From: Taxillus chinensis
Taxonomy: Eukaryota; Streptophyta; Magnoliopsida; Santalales; Loranthaceae
Assembly (NCBI GenBank): GCA_023512835.1
Contig: CM042088.1
Location: forward strand, 43,478,771-43,542,770
Direction: 5' to 3'
DNA length: 64,000 nt
The notes under the pieces are model-generated. The model ran no database searches, was not told where the DNA came from, and saw only the letters and a program-made list of their open reading frames with translations. How positions within the stretch are numbered: position 1 is the first letter of the stretch; each line of letters starts with the position of its first letter. The translations under genes were made by a program, and so were the position numbers. Of the stretch, positions 41,277 through 53,482 are shown piece after piece.

Positions 41277-41580
41277 AACCAGTTTAATATATATATATAT
41301 ATAGGGGGCGGAGATGTCGCACGAAAAGTAGGCGGCGCGCAACGAGTGGCAGATCAGAGACGACTCGTTGCTTGGTCAAGACACCGACAGATCGATAAAG
41401 AGGGCGAAGCCGGCCGCCGCGGTGGCGGACGGACACCACCGTCCACCTCTGGTTAATAATTAAGCAACGAACTTTTACATTCAAATAAACTAATCACCCC
41501 ATCAATTATTTGTGGGATGTCCGAGAAATACATTACACGCAAACATAAATAATAATTGGGAAAAAAGAAAACAACTAGCT
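38111..41580. other. Intergenic region between SAM synthase and X8-protein genes
   Basis: Very AT-rich spacer with long A/T tracts and (TA)n at about 38246-38264 and 41246-41304. It also has a short GC-rich island at 41305-41455 with an unrecognised minus-strand frame. No gene or complete mobile element was identified. Confidence 0.6.
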
Positions 41581-41636
41581 AGCTATATAGCAGTTCCATC
41601 GCATATTGTCCACGTACGTCCATCTCCGTGGAAGAT

Positions 41637-42155
41637 TCATCGTTTTGGGGGATAGATACAACTTCCATAAGCTGCAACAGGAAACAAAATTCTATATATA
41701 TATATAAAACCCAATATTACCAAAAAAAGAAGGTGGAATATTATTAACAGCACCTATATATTCACCAACAACTTAAACTAGAGATCTAGAGAGAGGTCTA
41801 AAGAGAGAGAGAGAGAGGGAGAGGGGGGGTTACATGGGTCAATGTCGACAAAGGTGCCAACGTTGGGGAGGCAGATACCATGGACCTTGTAGTAGAGATG
41901 GAGGAGGATGGAGGCATGGGCCTTTAGGGTGCCTGGCTGGTAGCAAAACGATTGCCTGCTAATGATGTCGCAGTCGATTGCAGGATCTTTGCATACCAGG
42001 TCTATTCCTTTCCGCAGCAACCAATCCCTTGCCACCGGGTTGGCCACGCACCACCATCCCGGCCCTTGCCCTGGCTCCGACCAAACCACCATGCACTGCG
42101 CTAGACTCATCATGACAACAAGACCCACCCGCATCAGTGCACCCAACCCTGCCAT
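41637..42155 (-). CDS. Small secreted X8-domain (CBM43) protein
   Basis: A single X8/CBM43 domain, a fold that binds beta-1,3-glucan and is found in plasmodesmata callose-binding proteins and at the C-terminus of GH17 glucanases. Exons are 42155-41834 and 41671-41637; the join restores DPSYGSCIYPPKR and a TGA, giving 118 aa. A signal peptide covers about residues 1-26 (MAGLGALMRVGLVVMMSLAQ onward). The domain starts WWCVANP (35-40) and keeps the six-cysteine pattern (C36, C55, C62, C71, C95, C112) and CYQPGTLKAHASILLHLYYK. The central alpha-helix CDFGGTA-type motif is altered to CLPNVGTFVDIDPS. There is no C-terminal GPI-anchor signal, so the product is probably apoplastic. Single-domain, two-exon genes of this size are usual. 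The protein's specific role is not known from sequence. Confidence 0.9.
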
Positions 42156-42827
42156 GACGACGTAGTAGTCTTTCTCGCTTGGTATCCTCGTTCATCACAC
42201 GACGGGAGCAGATCCAGGGATGATTTCTAGTTCTAGGGGGGCGTCGGTGTGTGGCTGTCTAAATATATTGTCCTAATAATTAAATATTATGAAAAAGAAA
42301 ACATAATATTGAATGTTTTGATTTTTTTTGAGGGAGAGAATGCAGATGGCATAGTTATTTGCACAGCTGGTGACATTGTAGAATGTTGAGTTTTATGCCA
42401 TCTCTCATGTTTCCATGTTTGCCCAACTTTGAAATTGCTTAAATATTATTATCAATTAATAGTGGATTGAATGCTGTATTTACTTTCCAGTTCAAGGACA
42501 TCCACTCATCCTTATTATTATTATTATTATTATGACATTCGTTTGGATTTAAGTCTCATTTGTACATTCCATTATTTCCTACTATTTATTTATTTTCTAA
42601 AACTTTTATACTAACATTCATCTTTATTCTTTTAAATAATATTTTTAAAAATTATTTTAAATATTTTTTTCTCTTGACAATTCAATCTAGAAATATAAAA
42701 AAAATTAAAAATTTTAAGAATTGAATTCTTCAAAATTTTAAATTTGTTTCTCAAATTATTGGAAAAAATCATTATGCAGCATCCCAACAAATATATATAT
42801 TTTTGGATGTGGATATGAAACAACGGT

Positions 42828-42906
42828 CATATGTCCCATGTACTCCACTCAACAAATAACTTTTTTGGACAGCGATGTGACATATGTCCCATGTACTCCA
42901 CTCAAC
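42828..42906. repeat. Direct repeat of 26 bp, period 53
   Basis: CATATGTCCCATGTACTCCA followed by CTCAAC occurs at 42828-42853 and 42881-42906, perfectly conserved. The bases before each copy are loosely similar, so this is a recent small duplication. Confidence 0.85.
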
Positions 42907-43230
42907 TTTTTAATTTACAGATTTTTGTCGATAAAACATTTTGATGTACAATCTGTTTAAGTTAATCCCGGACGATAAATTTTTTATTTTAATAATCTAT
43001 TAACTAAATATTGTACTTATAAATATTTTAAAAAATTTATATGCGAGCCACTTTTGTATAAGCTTTCCATGCATCCCTAAATATTTTATATCTCTACTTC
43101 TTTACAGTAATAATAAAGTATTTATATATTTAAATTTAAAAAATTATGTTAAAGTAATTCATTATCAAGCTAACAATTGATAAATATTATATCTTACTTA
43201 ATATATGCCTTAATAACATTATACATAAAA

Positions 43231-43404
43231 TATGCTTAAACATATATCAACAAAAACAAGAAATATTACAACATTTTCAACTTAAATACTTGAAATTCTA
43301 ATTAACATAATGTTATATATATATGCTTAAACATATATCGACTAACAGGAAATATTACAAAATTTTCAACTTAACTACTTAAAATTCTAATTAACATAAT
43401 GTTA
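43231..43404. repeat. Tandem duplication, period about 91 bp
   Basis: Two head-to-tail copies (43231-43321 and 43322-43404) begin TATGCTTAAACATATATC and end TTCTAATTAACATAATGTTA. They differ at several positions. The first ends in a TA microsatellite and the second in a CA microsatellite. Confidence 0.85.
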
Positions 43405-45399
43405 CACACACACACACACACACACCAATTTTTTTCTTTTGCATTCGTTGGAGGAATTAAATATTTAATTTATAGTTGTGCAAACAAAAATCTAATGAGG
43501 GAACATTAGTTTGATTTCACCACATGACTTCTCACAATCAGTGTTCCAAATATTTTAATTTCTAAATTAGGCCTTGAAATTTTAAAATCAAAAACATAAA
43601 AGTATAGACTCAATTAATGGACATGTCTGAACCTTGGGAATTCCATAATGTGGTAATATTATTCACTAGTATTTTTTATATTAAAAAAAGGCTAATGCTA
43701 AAAGCCTTGGAAAAGTCACAACTTAAGTAAAATGAATTAGCATTACTGGCCTGGCGTTTATTTCGTTTATTTACTTTTTTTTCATAATAATTTATTTCAA
43801 TATTTACTTGAATTACGTTTTAATGATAAAGACTGGATTTGGTATATATAATGTATTTATGGAAAACATAATTGTTCATTTATTTGACATATCAATTACA
43901 TTTTTATTTATGATAATTTCTTTTCACATTTACATTTATGTTCATGTTCATGTTTCAAAAATTACTTTGAGAATCCCATTCCTCGGTAAAATTGATAACT
44001 GGGAGTTGAAACATTCCATAGGAATGAACTGCCAGCATTGTGCCCGCTCAAATGCCACCCTGCCATGTCGATTTGGGAATAGAATGGAGAAGCTTGTTAA
44101 GGGGGATCAGCGCCACACCGGCCTACTCGCACCCCACCGTACATCACCCACCAGTAAAATTGATTCCATAGGAATGTTCATGTTTGTTCAGGGGAATAGC
44201 CCAAAGATGGAATCAAAACAATATTATGGATCACCTGGATTTATGTTGCCTGCCCATGTTTTATAATTTGTTCAGTTTGCAATGACTGTTACAGAAGAGT
44301 TGTACAGAAAAACTTTTACTATCCTTCTGTATGTTTGATCTTACTTTGCTTGCTCTAGTTGTTTCTTGAAACTGCAAGGCTCTCAGATACCAAACCTTGG
44401 AGATTTCCTAATTAAGTGTTGGCAAGATTGCAAAGCTATGAATGAATCCAAGAATTAGAATGATATCAGGGCATCCGATTCCTTATTTGAGTGTTTGACT
44501 GCATATTTGAGCATCTGATTGCTATAACAAGTATCATCTGACTGCTTGTTTAAGCATTAGAAGTCTGCCCGATTATCAGAGAGATATTCGATCCTCAGAA
44601 CACTGTCCGAGTGTCAGATTAGTTATCAGATCTTTGGTTTCATTCATTGCTTTGTTCTTTAAGTACATTTTAGAAACAAAATAATATACAGATTTCACAC
44701 TTTTTTAAACTCTTACGTTTAGTGGCTATTGTATGTGTTTTCATTTATGTTTTTATTTCATGATTTAAAATTTTGTTGAATTTAAAATTTTAAAAATAAA
44801 TTTTATTTGATAGGAGATGATGAGCAATTGAGCACGGATTCAGATTCGGTGTTGATATCCACTTTACTATGCTAATTTTTGTATTTTAATATCTCATTAA
44901 TGTTTTTTTATTCTTTAAATCAACTATTCATGTATTATCTATTATTATGATTGTAAAATTTCATATTAATCTGACAATTGCTTTCTGTGCAAATTCATCT
45001 AAAGAAAAATACTTTTAAAATTTTATTTATTTATCTTTATTTTTGCGCAAATGAATTTGTGCAAAAACAAACCATCATATTAGTATAAGATTTTAATTTA
45101 AATCTTATAATATAAATATTTAATTTAATGATTAATTTTTGAAGTAAATATTAGTATATAAATATTTAATTTCATGGAAATACAAAAATCAGCAGTGTTG
45201 ATAAAGTGTATAGCACTGGATTACTACTAAAAAATATTTTAAAAAATATATATTTATCCCATAAAAATTATAGTTATTTTTAACTTTTAAATTTAAATTT
45301 TGAATTAAAAATTTTGTTTTTGAGTTCAACGAAAAAACCGCGGCGGGCCTTGGATTCCGAATTAAAGACCACACACAGCAGAAGGCGATGCTGCGATGT

Positions 45400-45973
45400 A
45401 GAGCCAACATCAACAGGGACCAGACAATGAATCTCTCGTTCGGCCTGTTTGGTTGCTCTCTGAGTCCTGTTTTTGGGGTCTAGGGTTTTTAACCTCGTGG
45501 GTCGATTTTCCCCTTTCGACACTGGTAATACGAGCTTCAATTCGTGTGATTTTCATACATTTCGCTGTTGATTTCTAATTGCAATTGTTTCACGCTGTTG
45601 TTGAACTTCTAGGGTTCTGGCATCTTGGTTGGAATTTTGGAATTGAACTCCCATTGTTGTCTGCAACTCTAGGCTTTTAGTAGTACCTAGGGTTTTCAAG
45701 GTTTAAGAACAATGGTGGTTGTGGCCGGCCTTTGATGTCAGTCTCCGGGGAGCGACAAGGGATGTCCTTGCTCTGTCATCGGAGAACCTGAAATGGAGTA
45801 TGGAACTATCTGTTTCAGATGCTCAGATATGGTTATTACATATTGACATCCTAATGAATACCTTCAGCTGGTATGTTTTGGGTTTCAATTGGTTTGTTGT
45901 CAGTGCCTCCGGGTCGTCGCCTATTTACTTTTGTCGCTTCCTTTGTATGGAAATCACTCCATGAGCTATTTCA
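45400..45973 (+). other. Probable leader of the PPR gene with short upstream ORFs
   Basis: GC-richer than the spacer before it. It contains an ATG at 45712 (7 codons, ends TGA) and another at 45735 (18 codons) ahead of the main start at 45974. A leader intron could remove them (candidate donor CTG|GTAATA near 45523), but no acceptor can be chosen with confidence. Confidence 0.45.
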
Positions 45974-48175
45974 ATGGCTGCAAGACTATCGTCTTCAGTG
46001 TTTTGCAAGTGGATCCCCAAAAGGGTTCATTTCGGCTGTCCCATTTCTTCAGTCTCTTGTGCAAACCAAATCCAAAATGCCTCAGAAAAGGACCAGACAC
46101 AACCAAACACTTCAGATTTCGAAGCAAAGATGATTTCCTTGAGAAGCAATTTTTGCCCTGAAAACGTAGCCCAGATGTTGGATTCCACGAGTGATTTGAG
46201 TTCTGCAGTGAAGTTATTCAAATGGGCTGCTGGCCAAAAGCAATTTCATCACACGGCTGAGATATATAAGTTGATAATTTTAAAATTGGGTTTAAATGGT
46301 TATGTTCATGAAATGGAGAGTTTTTGTGCTGAAATGGTGAGGGAGTGTTGTCCAGGTGTAGAAGACACTCTTGTTTCCCTAATTAGTTCATTTGTTTGGC
46401 ATCACAGGGTCAAAGAAGCTATTCAGGCTCTTGTGGCCATGAGTTCAGGTGGCTATAAGCCCTCCTTGACTGTATTTAATGTTCTGATGGGTGCTCTTGT
46501 AGAGGAGATGGACTTTAAATCCTTTTTATTTGTTTATAAGGAGATGGTGAAAGTCGGAATTGCTCCCACCATTAATACATTAAATTATCTGATAGAGGCT
46601 TTATTTGAGTTGGATAGAGTTGAATCTGTTATGGATCAATTCCGGCGAATAAATACAAAAGGGTGCTTTCCTAATAGCAGGACCTATGAGATAATGATAA
46701 GTGGTCTTATTGCAAGAGATCGAGTTAGTGAGGCAACTGCCATTTCACATGAGATGCTTGAAGTTGGGTTGGAGCCAAATGAGAGTTTCTATGCAAGTAC
46801 TATACCTTTGTTTTTCCAGGTTAATCAACTGGATGAAGGTCTGAGGTTGTGCAGAATGATGATAGCTTCTAAAAAGATTCCCGATTCCTTGCAGTGTGAC
46901 ATTCTAATTCAGTGCTTGTGTCAGAACTTTTGGTTAGATGATGCTGTTGACCTTCTTGAAGGGATGATTGCTGGTGCAATCGCTGTGACTGGTGATATGC
47001 TTGAGAACGTAATAAGAGGCTTGTGTAAATTAGGAAGAAGTGATAAGGCTGCCAAGATTTTGGAAGATACAAATATTTTAGAAGTGTTACCATTTAATGC
47101 AATGCTTAATGGCTATTGCTATAGTGGGGACTATGTCTCAGCGCAAAGTTTGCTTGAGAAAATGTGTGAGAAGAATATTGCTGATAGTGTGTCTTGGAAC
47201 ATAATTATCCGATGGCTTTGTGAGAATGATAGGATTCAGAAAGCTTTTGAAACTCTTGGTAGAATGAATGTAGCTTCAGTTAACCCTGATTCTGCCACAT
47301 ATTCTGCCTTTGTTGTCGGGAACTGTAAATTGAATGAATATGAGGCTGCCCTGGAGCTGTTTCATCGTGTTCGTGCCAGTTGTTGGGTATTGGATTCTGC
47401 TTCTTATGCGGAGCTAGTCAGTGGACTTTGCCAGGTGGAAAAGCTTCATGAAGCTGTTGAAGTGTTTTGCTATATGTCAAGCAAAAGATGCAGGCTTCAA
47501 TCTTCATCATTTGACATGTTGATATCAGCTCTCTGCTTGACGGGGGAGTTAAATAAAGCAATCAGGCTACTGCCCTTAGCTCATTGTTCTTCTACTCCCC
47601 GTACAAGCTCTAATTACAATAATATTATGCGTGGGCTGGCCAGAACAAAGCGGCCAAAAGATCTCTTACTAATACTTTCGCAGATGTTGGTGGATGGATG
47701 TTTGCTTGATGTAGAATCTTATGACATCCTTATACAGAGCACAGCCACGGAAGGGGGAGCATGTGATTCTGTTTTGCTTTTCAATATGATGTTAAGAGAA
47801 GGTTTAGTGCCTGATTCAAAGACAATTGCCAATCTTTTGGCATGCATAGCAAATCAATATAGGTTGCATATGATTTTGCCAGCAGTACACAAGCTAGTCT
47901 TCGAGTTTGAAATTTTAGATTCAGCGGCATGCAATATACTGATTAATGGTCTTTGGAAAGAGGGTTACCAAAGTGAATCCCGTCAGATACTGGACCTAAT
48001 GTTGGAAAATGGTTGGGTACCTGATGCTGTCACTCATGGATTGTTATTCAGGTCTGCTGTTAGCAAGGAAACCAATAAGAAACGAATCAGTGATGCCAGT
48101 TTTGTTGAACAAGATGAAGTTAGCAGCATACTGGCAGAGGGATTGAGTGGAAATGTAGACAGCCAGCTTTACTAG
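45974..48175 (+). CDS. P-type pentatricopeptide repeat protein
   Basis: RNA-binding helical-repeat protein; such proteins act in organelle RNA processing, stability, splicing or translation. The coding exon is single and 733 aa long, as usual for plant PPR genes. The N-terminus is Arg/Ser-rich and lacks acidic residues (MAARLSSSVFCKWIPKRVHF), consistent with mitochondrial targeting. From about residue 95 on, about 15 degenerate 35-residue repeats can be followed, for example TFNVL-like FNVLMGALVEE, TLNYLIEALFEL, TYEIMISGLIARDR, FNAMLNGYCYSGD, SWNIIIRWLCENDR, TYSAFVVGNCKLNEYEAAL and CNILINGLWKEG. No E, DYW or SMR domain follows; the protein ends shortly after the last repeats. The target RNA cannot be inferred reliably. 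Confidence 0.95.
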   Translation: MAARLSSSVFCKWIPKRVHFGCPISSVSCANQIQNASEKDQTQPNTSDFEAKMISLRSNFCPENVAQMLDSTSDLSSAVKLFKWAAGQKQFHHTAEIYKLIILKLGLNGYVHEMESFCAEMVRECCPGVEDTLVSLISSFVWHHRVKEAIQALVAMSSGGYKPSLTVFNVLMGALVEEMDFKSFLFVYKEMVKVGIAPTINTLNYLIEALFELDRVESVMDQFRRINTKGCFPNSRTYEIMISGLIARDRVSEATAISHEMLEVGLEPNESFYASTIPLFFQVNQLDEGLRLCRMMIASKKIPDSLQCDILIQCLCQNFWLDDAVDLLEGMIAGAIAVTGDMLENVIRGLCKLGRSDKAAKILEDTNILEVLPFNAMLNGYCYSGDYVSAQSLLEKMCEKNIADSVSWNIIIRWLCENDRIQKAFETLGRMNVASVNPDSATYSAFVVGNCKLNEYEAALELFHRVRASCWVLDSASYAELVSGLCQVEKLHEAVEVFCYMSSKRCRLQSSSFDMLISALCLTGELNKAIRLLPLAHCSSTPRTSSNYNNIMRGLARTKRPKDLLLILSQMLVDGCLLDVESYDILIQSTATEGGACDSVLLFNMMLREGLVPDSKTIANLLACIANQYRLHMILPAVHKLVFEFEILDSAACNILINGLWKEGYQSESRQILDLMLENGWVPDAVTHGLLFRSAVSKETNKKRISDASFVEQDEVSSILAEGLSGNVDSQLY

Positions 48176-48229
48176 ATTTGTATCATATAGAGCATTATAT
48201 TGTATCAATTTTGAATTATAGAAATTGTT

Positions 48230-49150
48230 GCCTTGAATGACCAGGAGATTCTAACGTTTGAGATTTTATATAGGCTAATCGTTTTGCATGGTGTAAGGTA
48301 TGGGGATTTTGGATAGAGTAGAGTAAATTGTATTTAAAAAAAAAAAACTTCTGCGCTCCAAAAGTTAATTGATAGCTTTCATCTGGTGTCCCGTGCGCTT
48401 GTACGGTTGTACCTATCATTATTCTTCAATAAAAATTAGAAAAATCTCTTACGTGACATTTGAACTCTTTATTTATATTTTTTAATTAGTTTACAGTGTT
48501 AATTTAATAAAAATACATAAAAAGTATACTCTTTAGAATTTTTTATTATAATTATACTTTTAACAAAAATAATAATTCTTTAAATTTAATTAAATAGTAT
48601 TTACTTTTATTTATTAAAATTTTATTATTTTTCTCATTGCATTTTTTTATATTTACTTATTTATTTAAAAAAAATAAATATTTAAAAATAATATTTTAAT
48701 TAATAAATAATTAAAATAAAGAGATTAAGAAGTATACTTTAAGTCGTTAAAATAAAAAAAAACTTTAATTATTTCGAAAAATTAATTTTAAAGAGACTAT
48801 TCTCTTACAATTTACGATTAGCATGAATAATGAAAAGACTGGGCTAACTGACTTCACGTGGAATGCGTTTTGATCCAATTACCCATGAGTTTTGGCAGGT
48901 AAGATACATCCCTAATAATTAGCATATTAACCAGAAAACACTAAATTAAGTTTTTATTCCCCCTTGAATAGAACAATGAACATTACATCAAGTATTTTTT
49001 TGAACATCTAAAATTTGTACACACAATACTAGGATTCTTACAATGTAACCAGTTACACAAAATGATCCTCTTTACCTCTACAAATATGAAACAAAAATTA
49101 AAAATGGACAGGAAAATACACCAAATAACACAAAAGGATAAAAATAACAT
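48230..49150. other. Convergent intergenic gap between PPR and receptor-like kinase genes
   Basis: About 0.9 kb of AT-rich sequence holding the 3' ends of both convergent genes (AATAAA on plus at 48428). Nothing else was recognised. Confidence 0.5.
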
Positions 49151-49272
49151 ATAAAATTGTTCCCTCACATCAACTTTCTACCCTACATGTTTGCTTAAGC
49201 ATCAAACACCAAAAACCCCAAAGATCAAAATAAAAATCAAATAAAATTTTGAAAAATAGTAAGAATGGCTTT

Positions 49273-52200
49273 TCATTTCTTATGTTGCTCGGATCTTCTG
49301 CGAGTATCAGTCCTTCGAGTCTGACTAGGGGTTCCTTCTGCTCTTTTGTTTTGAACTGTGACTGGAAGCTCACTTCTTTGGGGTTCAACTTCCATGGCTC
49401 CTGTTTGGACTCGCCTTTGTCTTCGATCCTAAAAAATTCGAGAGTACCCAAAAGGAAAAAAAATCCGATTAAATTTTTTGACTTATAGAAGAGCAGCCAC
49501 CCACATGGTTTAAAGACAATACAATTAAGATGAACAATTATGACTACCGAGTACAAGATATAAAATAATTATTATGAAAAGTATGGGCGGAGGAAAGGAA
49601 TGCAAAATTATGTTAGAACAGTTGTGGGAATTTTTTTTCAATTTCTTTTTGGTTTTAGCAGTCACTGGGTACCACTTCAGCCATATAACACACTACATGG
49701 TAAATAGTTAACACACAAAGGCAATTGTATTGGTATTACTTTAAAAAAAAAAGCATTTCCAGCCCTGGAAGACCCATTTACTGAAGTAAGATATGTAAAT
49801 ACTGAAAAGGAAGCTTTAGTGCATATGTAAATATCTTCTGTTTTAGCACATGACATTTAAGAATGACGACAAATACAAATATTATCAGATGGGTCATGAT
49901 TCAAATTGGAAAGACAGCAATAGATGAGGATGAATAAAGAATCCTCAAGATTCATAGCGGAACTAGACCTGTGGGCCTGTGGCATACTGAGAACATAGGT
50001 CTGTGCTTCACCTCTCAAGGCAACATAAATAAACTGAGAGGTACTTTGAGAAAACGAAGAGTTGTGATTAAAAAAATAAACAAATTACTCATAACATTCC
50101 AATCACCTCAAAAAAGGTAAATTCCATTTACTCCGAAAAGACGATTTCCATAAATTGAGCTTTACTTACCTTAATCTCAAATAAAACAAATAAGCAAAAT
50201 ATTTTAGAGAGAGAAAAAAAAAGGAAAAAAAGAAGAAAAAACATTTTCTCCAAATAAGCAGCTTCTTTCTTTGTAAAGCATCCCTGTGAAGGAATCCTTA
50301 AATTGCACAGTATCAGCCATATAGAGGAAAATATTTGAACACTAACCTCCCTCGGCACAGGATATTCCTCAGATTCAAGCATCCTAACAACTTGACTCAT
50401 CTTGGGTCTCTTCTCAGAATCCGGATCAACACATCTCAAAGCAGTCAAAAGGGCTCGTTTCAGTGATCTTGTTGATGGCCTTAACTCAATTTTCGGATCT
50501 ACTACATCTTCAGACCGCCTGCTACCAACCATCATTTTCAGCCAATCGACAAGATTCACCTGCATGAAAAACCAGGTTACATATCTACGCGCCATAAGAT
50601 TTTTAGGGGAATTTCAACTCAAGCAATGAAGATAGTCTAACTATTGTAAGAGATTAATGTAGTGTTTGTCTTCTTTCTTTCTTTCTTTCTTTCTTTTTCT
50701 TTGAAAGTGAGGTGACATTGATCATTAGGTACATAATGTTTTATAGCTCACTCAACATCAACATGGTTTTGATTTTTTTTTCTTACACGTAAGTTCAATA
50801 AAACCATCAATCAAAACAACTTTCTTTGAATGATCCCTAAATTGTTAGGTACCTAATAATCAGTGCTTACCTTTTTCCTAATTGTAAACATCCCAAAAGT
50901 GTTTTAAAAAGTGTGTATTTTTAAAATTGAGTAAAAAAAAAATTAATTTAAGTGTTCCGACAAAATTAAATTTAAAGTTAAAAACATAAAACAGTTAGAA
51001 ACAGTTTTTAAAAACAATTATAGAACCTACTATTTTTAAAATAATTTTTAAATATATATTATTATTAAATTCGAATGGATTTACAGTTTTTAAAATGAAT
51101 CATAAAAATGAGTTGTGCCAAATGCATGCAAAGCATTTTATAAGCCAGTAAAATAATTGTGTGATTACTCAAACCTCATGTGGAGGACGACCATAATCCA
51201 CCGGATCTCTTCCAGTGATAGACTCCAAAAGTACAACCCCAAAACTATACACATCGCTCTTTTCATTCAAAAGGCCAGTGTTTGCATACTCAGGAGCCAC
51301 ATACCTGCCAAATCTTAGATATTATTCTGGAAGCCAATCACACAATTCTACCACTATAATAACAAAAAAAAATACAAAAATACTTGAGAAACAACCAATA
51401 CATAAATTTAGAAAAATCCTTGCATGCATAGTCACATATCTTGTGAAAAATACTAGGAGACATAAAATTGCCATATTACTTCCATTACTCTTTCGTCCCT
51501 TTCTTTCATGGGTCAAATTCCATGATTAAATACTACAAGTTCTTCAATACAGGTTATGAGAAAATTGTATGATAATATTTCAACAAATATTAGTATTCAA
51601 CAATTTAATTAATTATATTTTTCCAAACTGAATTAATAACCTATCTTTCAAAATAATTTATTTCATTCATATAAAAATTATTACCACAAAAAAAATGTAA
51701 ATAATAGTTTGGACTGAATCAACTCAAACCATGTATACAAAGGGACCTAACTGACCAAATTAAAAGGTAGGATATCAAATTAGCTCACAAAGCAAATTCA
51801 GCAGACTAAAAGGAAAATTTTGACACATCTTTTATTCATTGCCCCTCTCTCAAAATCTCTCTGAATTTCTCTTCATTTACCAGAGAACTTAGCCCTCTTC
51901 CTCCCAGTAAGTAATGCGCCCCCACCACCCCCCCCCCCCCCCCAGCCCTTATTTGCCAGTTTGTCTGTAGTGGAAACATAACAGTGATTACTATCCCATA
52001 TAACAATGCATTAACAGCCACTATTGCTTGAATGTTTGCACACTGAAAAAGCATCGTGTAATGGGATTGTAGTCTGAATACTTCATTATGATGTGCCCAT
52101 TAAGTAGATTCAAAACCCTTCCCTCATTCCAAAATGCCCTAATAAATGGTGACAAAGGGGAACTCACCCAAAAGTTCCCATGACTCGAGTCGTGATATGA

Positions 52201-53482
52201 CTTTTCCCAGCACCTAGCAACTTGGCAAGGCCAAAATCAGACACCTTGGAGTTGAAATCATCGTCAATCAATATATTGCTGGACTTGATGTCTCGATGTA
52301 CCACCTTTGGCTCAATAGCTTCATGCAGGTAGGCAAGACTGCGAAAAACATATCACAAATTAAATGGGTCTATAATGTCAACAACAAAAGCCTGGGGAAT
52401 GGAATTAACTTACGCTTTAGCTGTGCCCAGGAGAACCTTCAGGCGAGCCTCCCAAGTAAGATAGCCATGCTGGCACATAGCCCCATGGAGCCACTGCTCT
52501 AAATTCCCATTGTTCACATATTCATAAACCAACATCCTGAAATGACAACACCAAAAAGGCAAAATAAAATCCTAGGGGCAGACTGATCCAGATTAATGAC
52601 TGATATAAATAAATAACCAAATTACAAAATACTGTGAAAAAAATATAGCACCTGTGTGTCCCTTCAATACAATACCCCAGAAGACGAACCAAATTTTTAT
52701 GACGTACATGACCAATAGCTTCAACCTCAACCCTAAATTCTTTCTCAGCTTGGCCCCTGAAAGGAGAAATATAAGGAATCCACTCAAAATAAACCAATAG
52801 GAACAAGACTGGAACGGAATTCATAAACTCACAGATTGTTAAGGAGCTTCTTGACTGCCACAGGAGTACCATTGATCAGATTTCCTCGATAGACCACTCC
52901 ATAACCACCCTCACCAAGTACATTATCCTTTGAAAACCAGTTTGTTGCAATTTCAAGGTCCCTTAACGTGAACCAGTGACCCCAACCCAAGTGAGAGAAT
53001 TCAGGCAGACCAACAAGGGGAGATGGAGTAGAAGAAGCTTTAGGAAGGGCAACAGTTTCAGTACGTCCACCTTCCCCTGATTGGGAACCATAGCCATCTT
53101 TGGCCAAATTATTATTAAATGACCCAAATTGACTGCTGCCTCCTTTCTTTGATCCCCCCATACCCAAATGGACCACAACCTTATTTGATTCTTTATCACT
53201 TGACTTGTCATGAATAGTCAAAATTCCATCTTGAGGGGAAAAATCATCTGCCGATACTTGATCCACTCGCACTTCCTTGATTTCTTTGGAAACATCTGGA
53301 ATTTGAGTGAGGGGAATGCCACCTCTAGCTTTTCTTGTTATTTTGCGCCAAGCGAGGCACATTGTTAGCACCCAAAGAATGGTTATGAGAAATAAACCGA
53401 CGATGACCCCAATCAAAACCCAGACCTTAAGCCCAAAAGCGCCAGTTTTCTTGTATAGTTCAGCATCAAGAACAGATGCCAT
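49273..53482 (-). CDS. Receptor-like Ser/Thr kinase without ectodomain
   Basis: Plasma-membrane kinase of the plant RLK/Pelle group. It has only about 18 residues before one membrane segment (about 19-44, [20 protein letters not shown]), so it has no ligand-binding domain. Exons are 53482-52833, 52756-52652, 52536-52414, 52338-52168, 51304-51175, 50559-50347 and 49428-49273, in total 515 aa plus TGA. A Ser/Gly-rich juxtamembrane region (about 50-165) is followed by [20 protein letters not shown] and the kinase: [17 protein letters not shown] (Lys211), [12 protein letters not shown] (Asp309), SDFGLAKLL (Asp327), GTFGYVAPEYA, and [12 protein letters not shown]. It is therefore predicted active, an RD kinase. 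The C-terminal tail is short and Arg-rich ([14 protein letters not shown]). Sequence resembles the Arabidopsis At3g17420/At2g42960 clade. Introns contain a (TTTC)n tract (50669-50695) and a C16 run (51928-51943). Confidence 0.96.

Larger units (their letters stand above)
42200..45400. other. Intergenic region between X8-protein and PPR genes
   Basis: AT-rich spacer with two local direct duplications (42828-42906 and 43231-43404), a degenerate short-period repeat at 44466-44640 (variants of GAGCATCTGATTGC), and a (CA)n tract at 43404-43425. The 152-codon frame at 43808-44266 has no recognisable domain and no codon-bias support. Confidence 0.55.

Noticed and set aside
43808..44266. 152-codon plus-strand frame
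   Set aside because: Hydrophobic, AT-driven first half and a heterogeneous second half; no domain recognised and no supporting splice or promoter signals.
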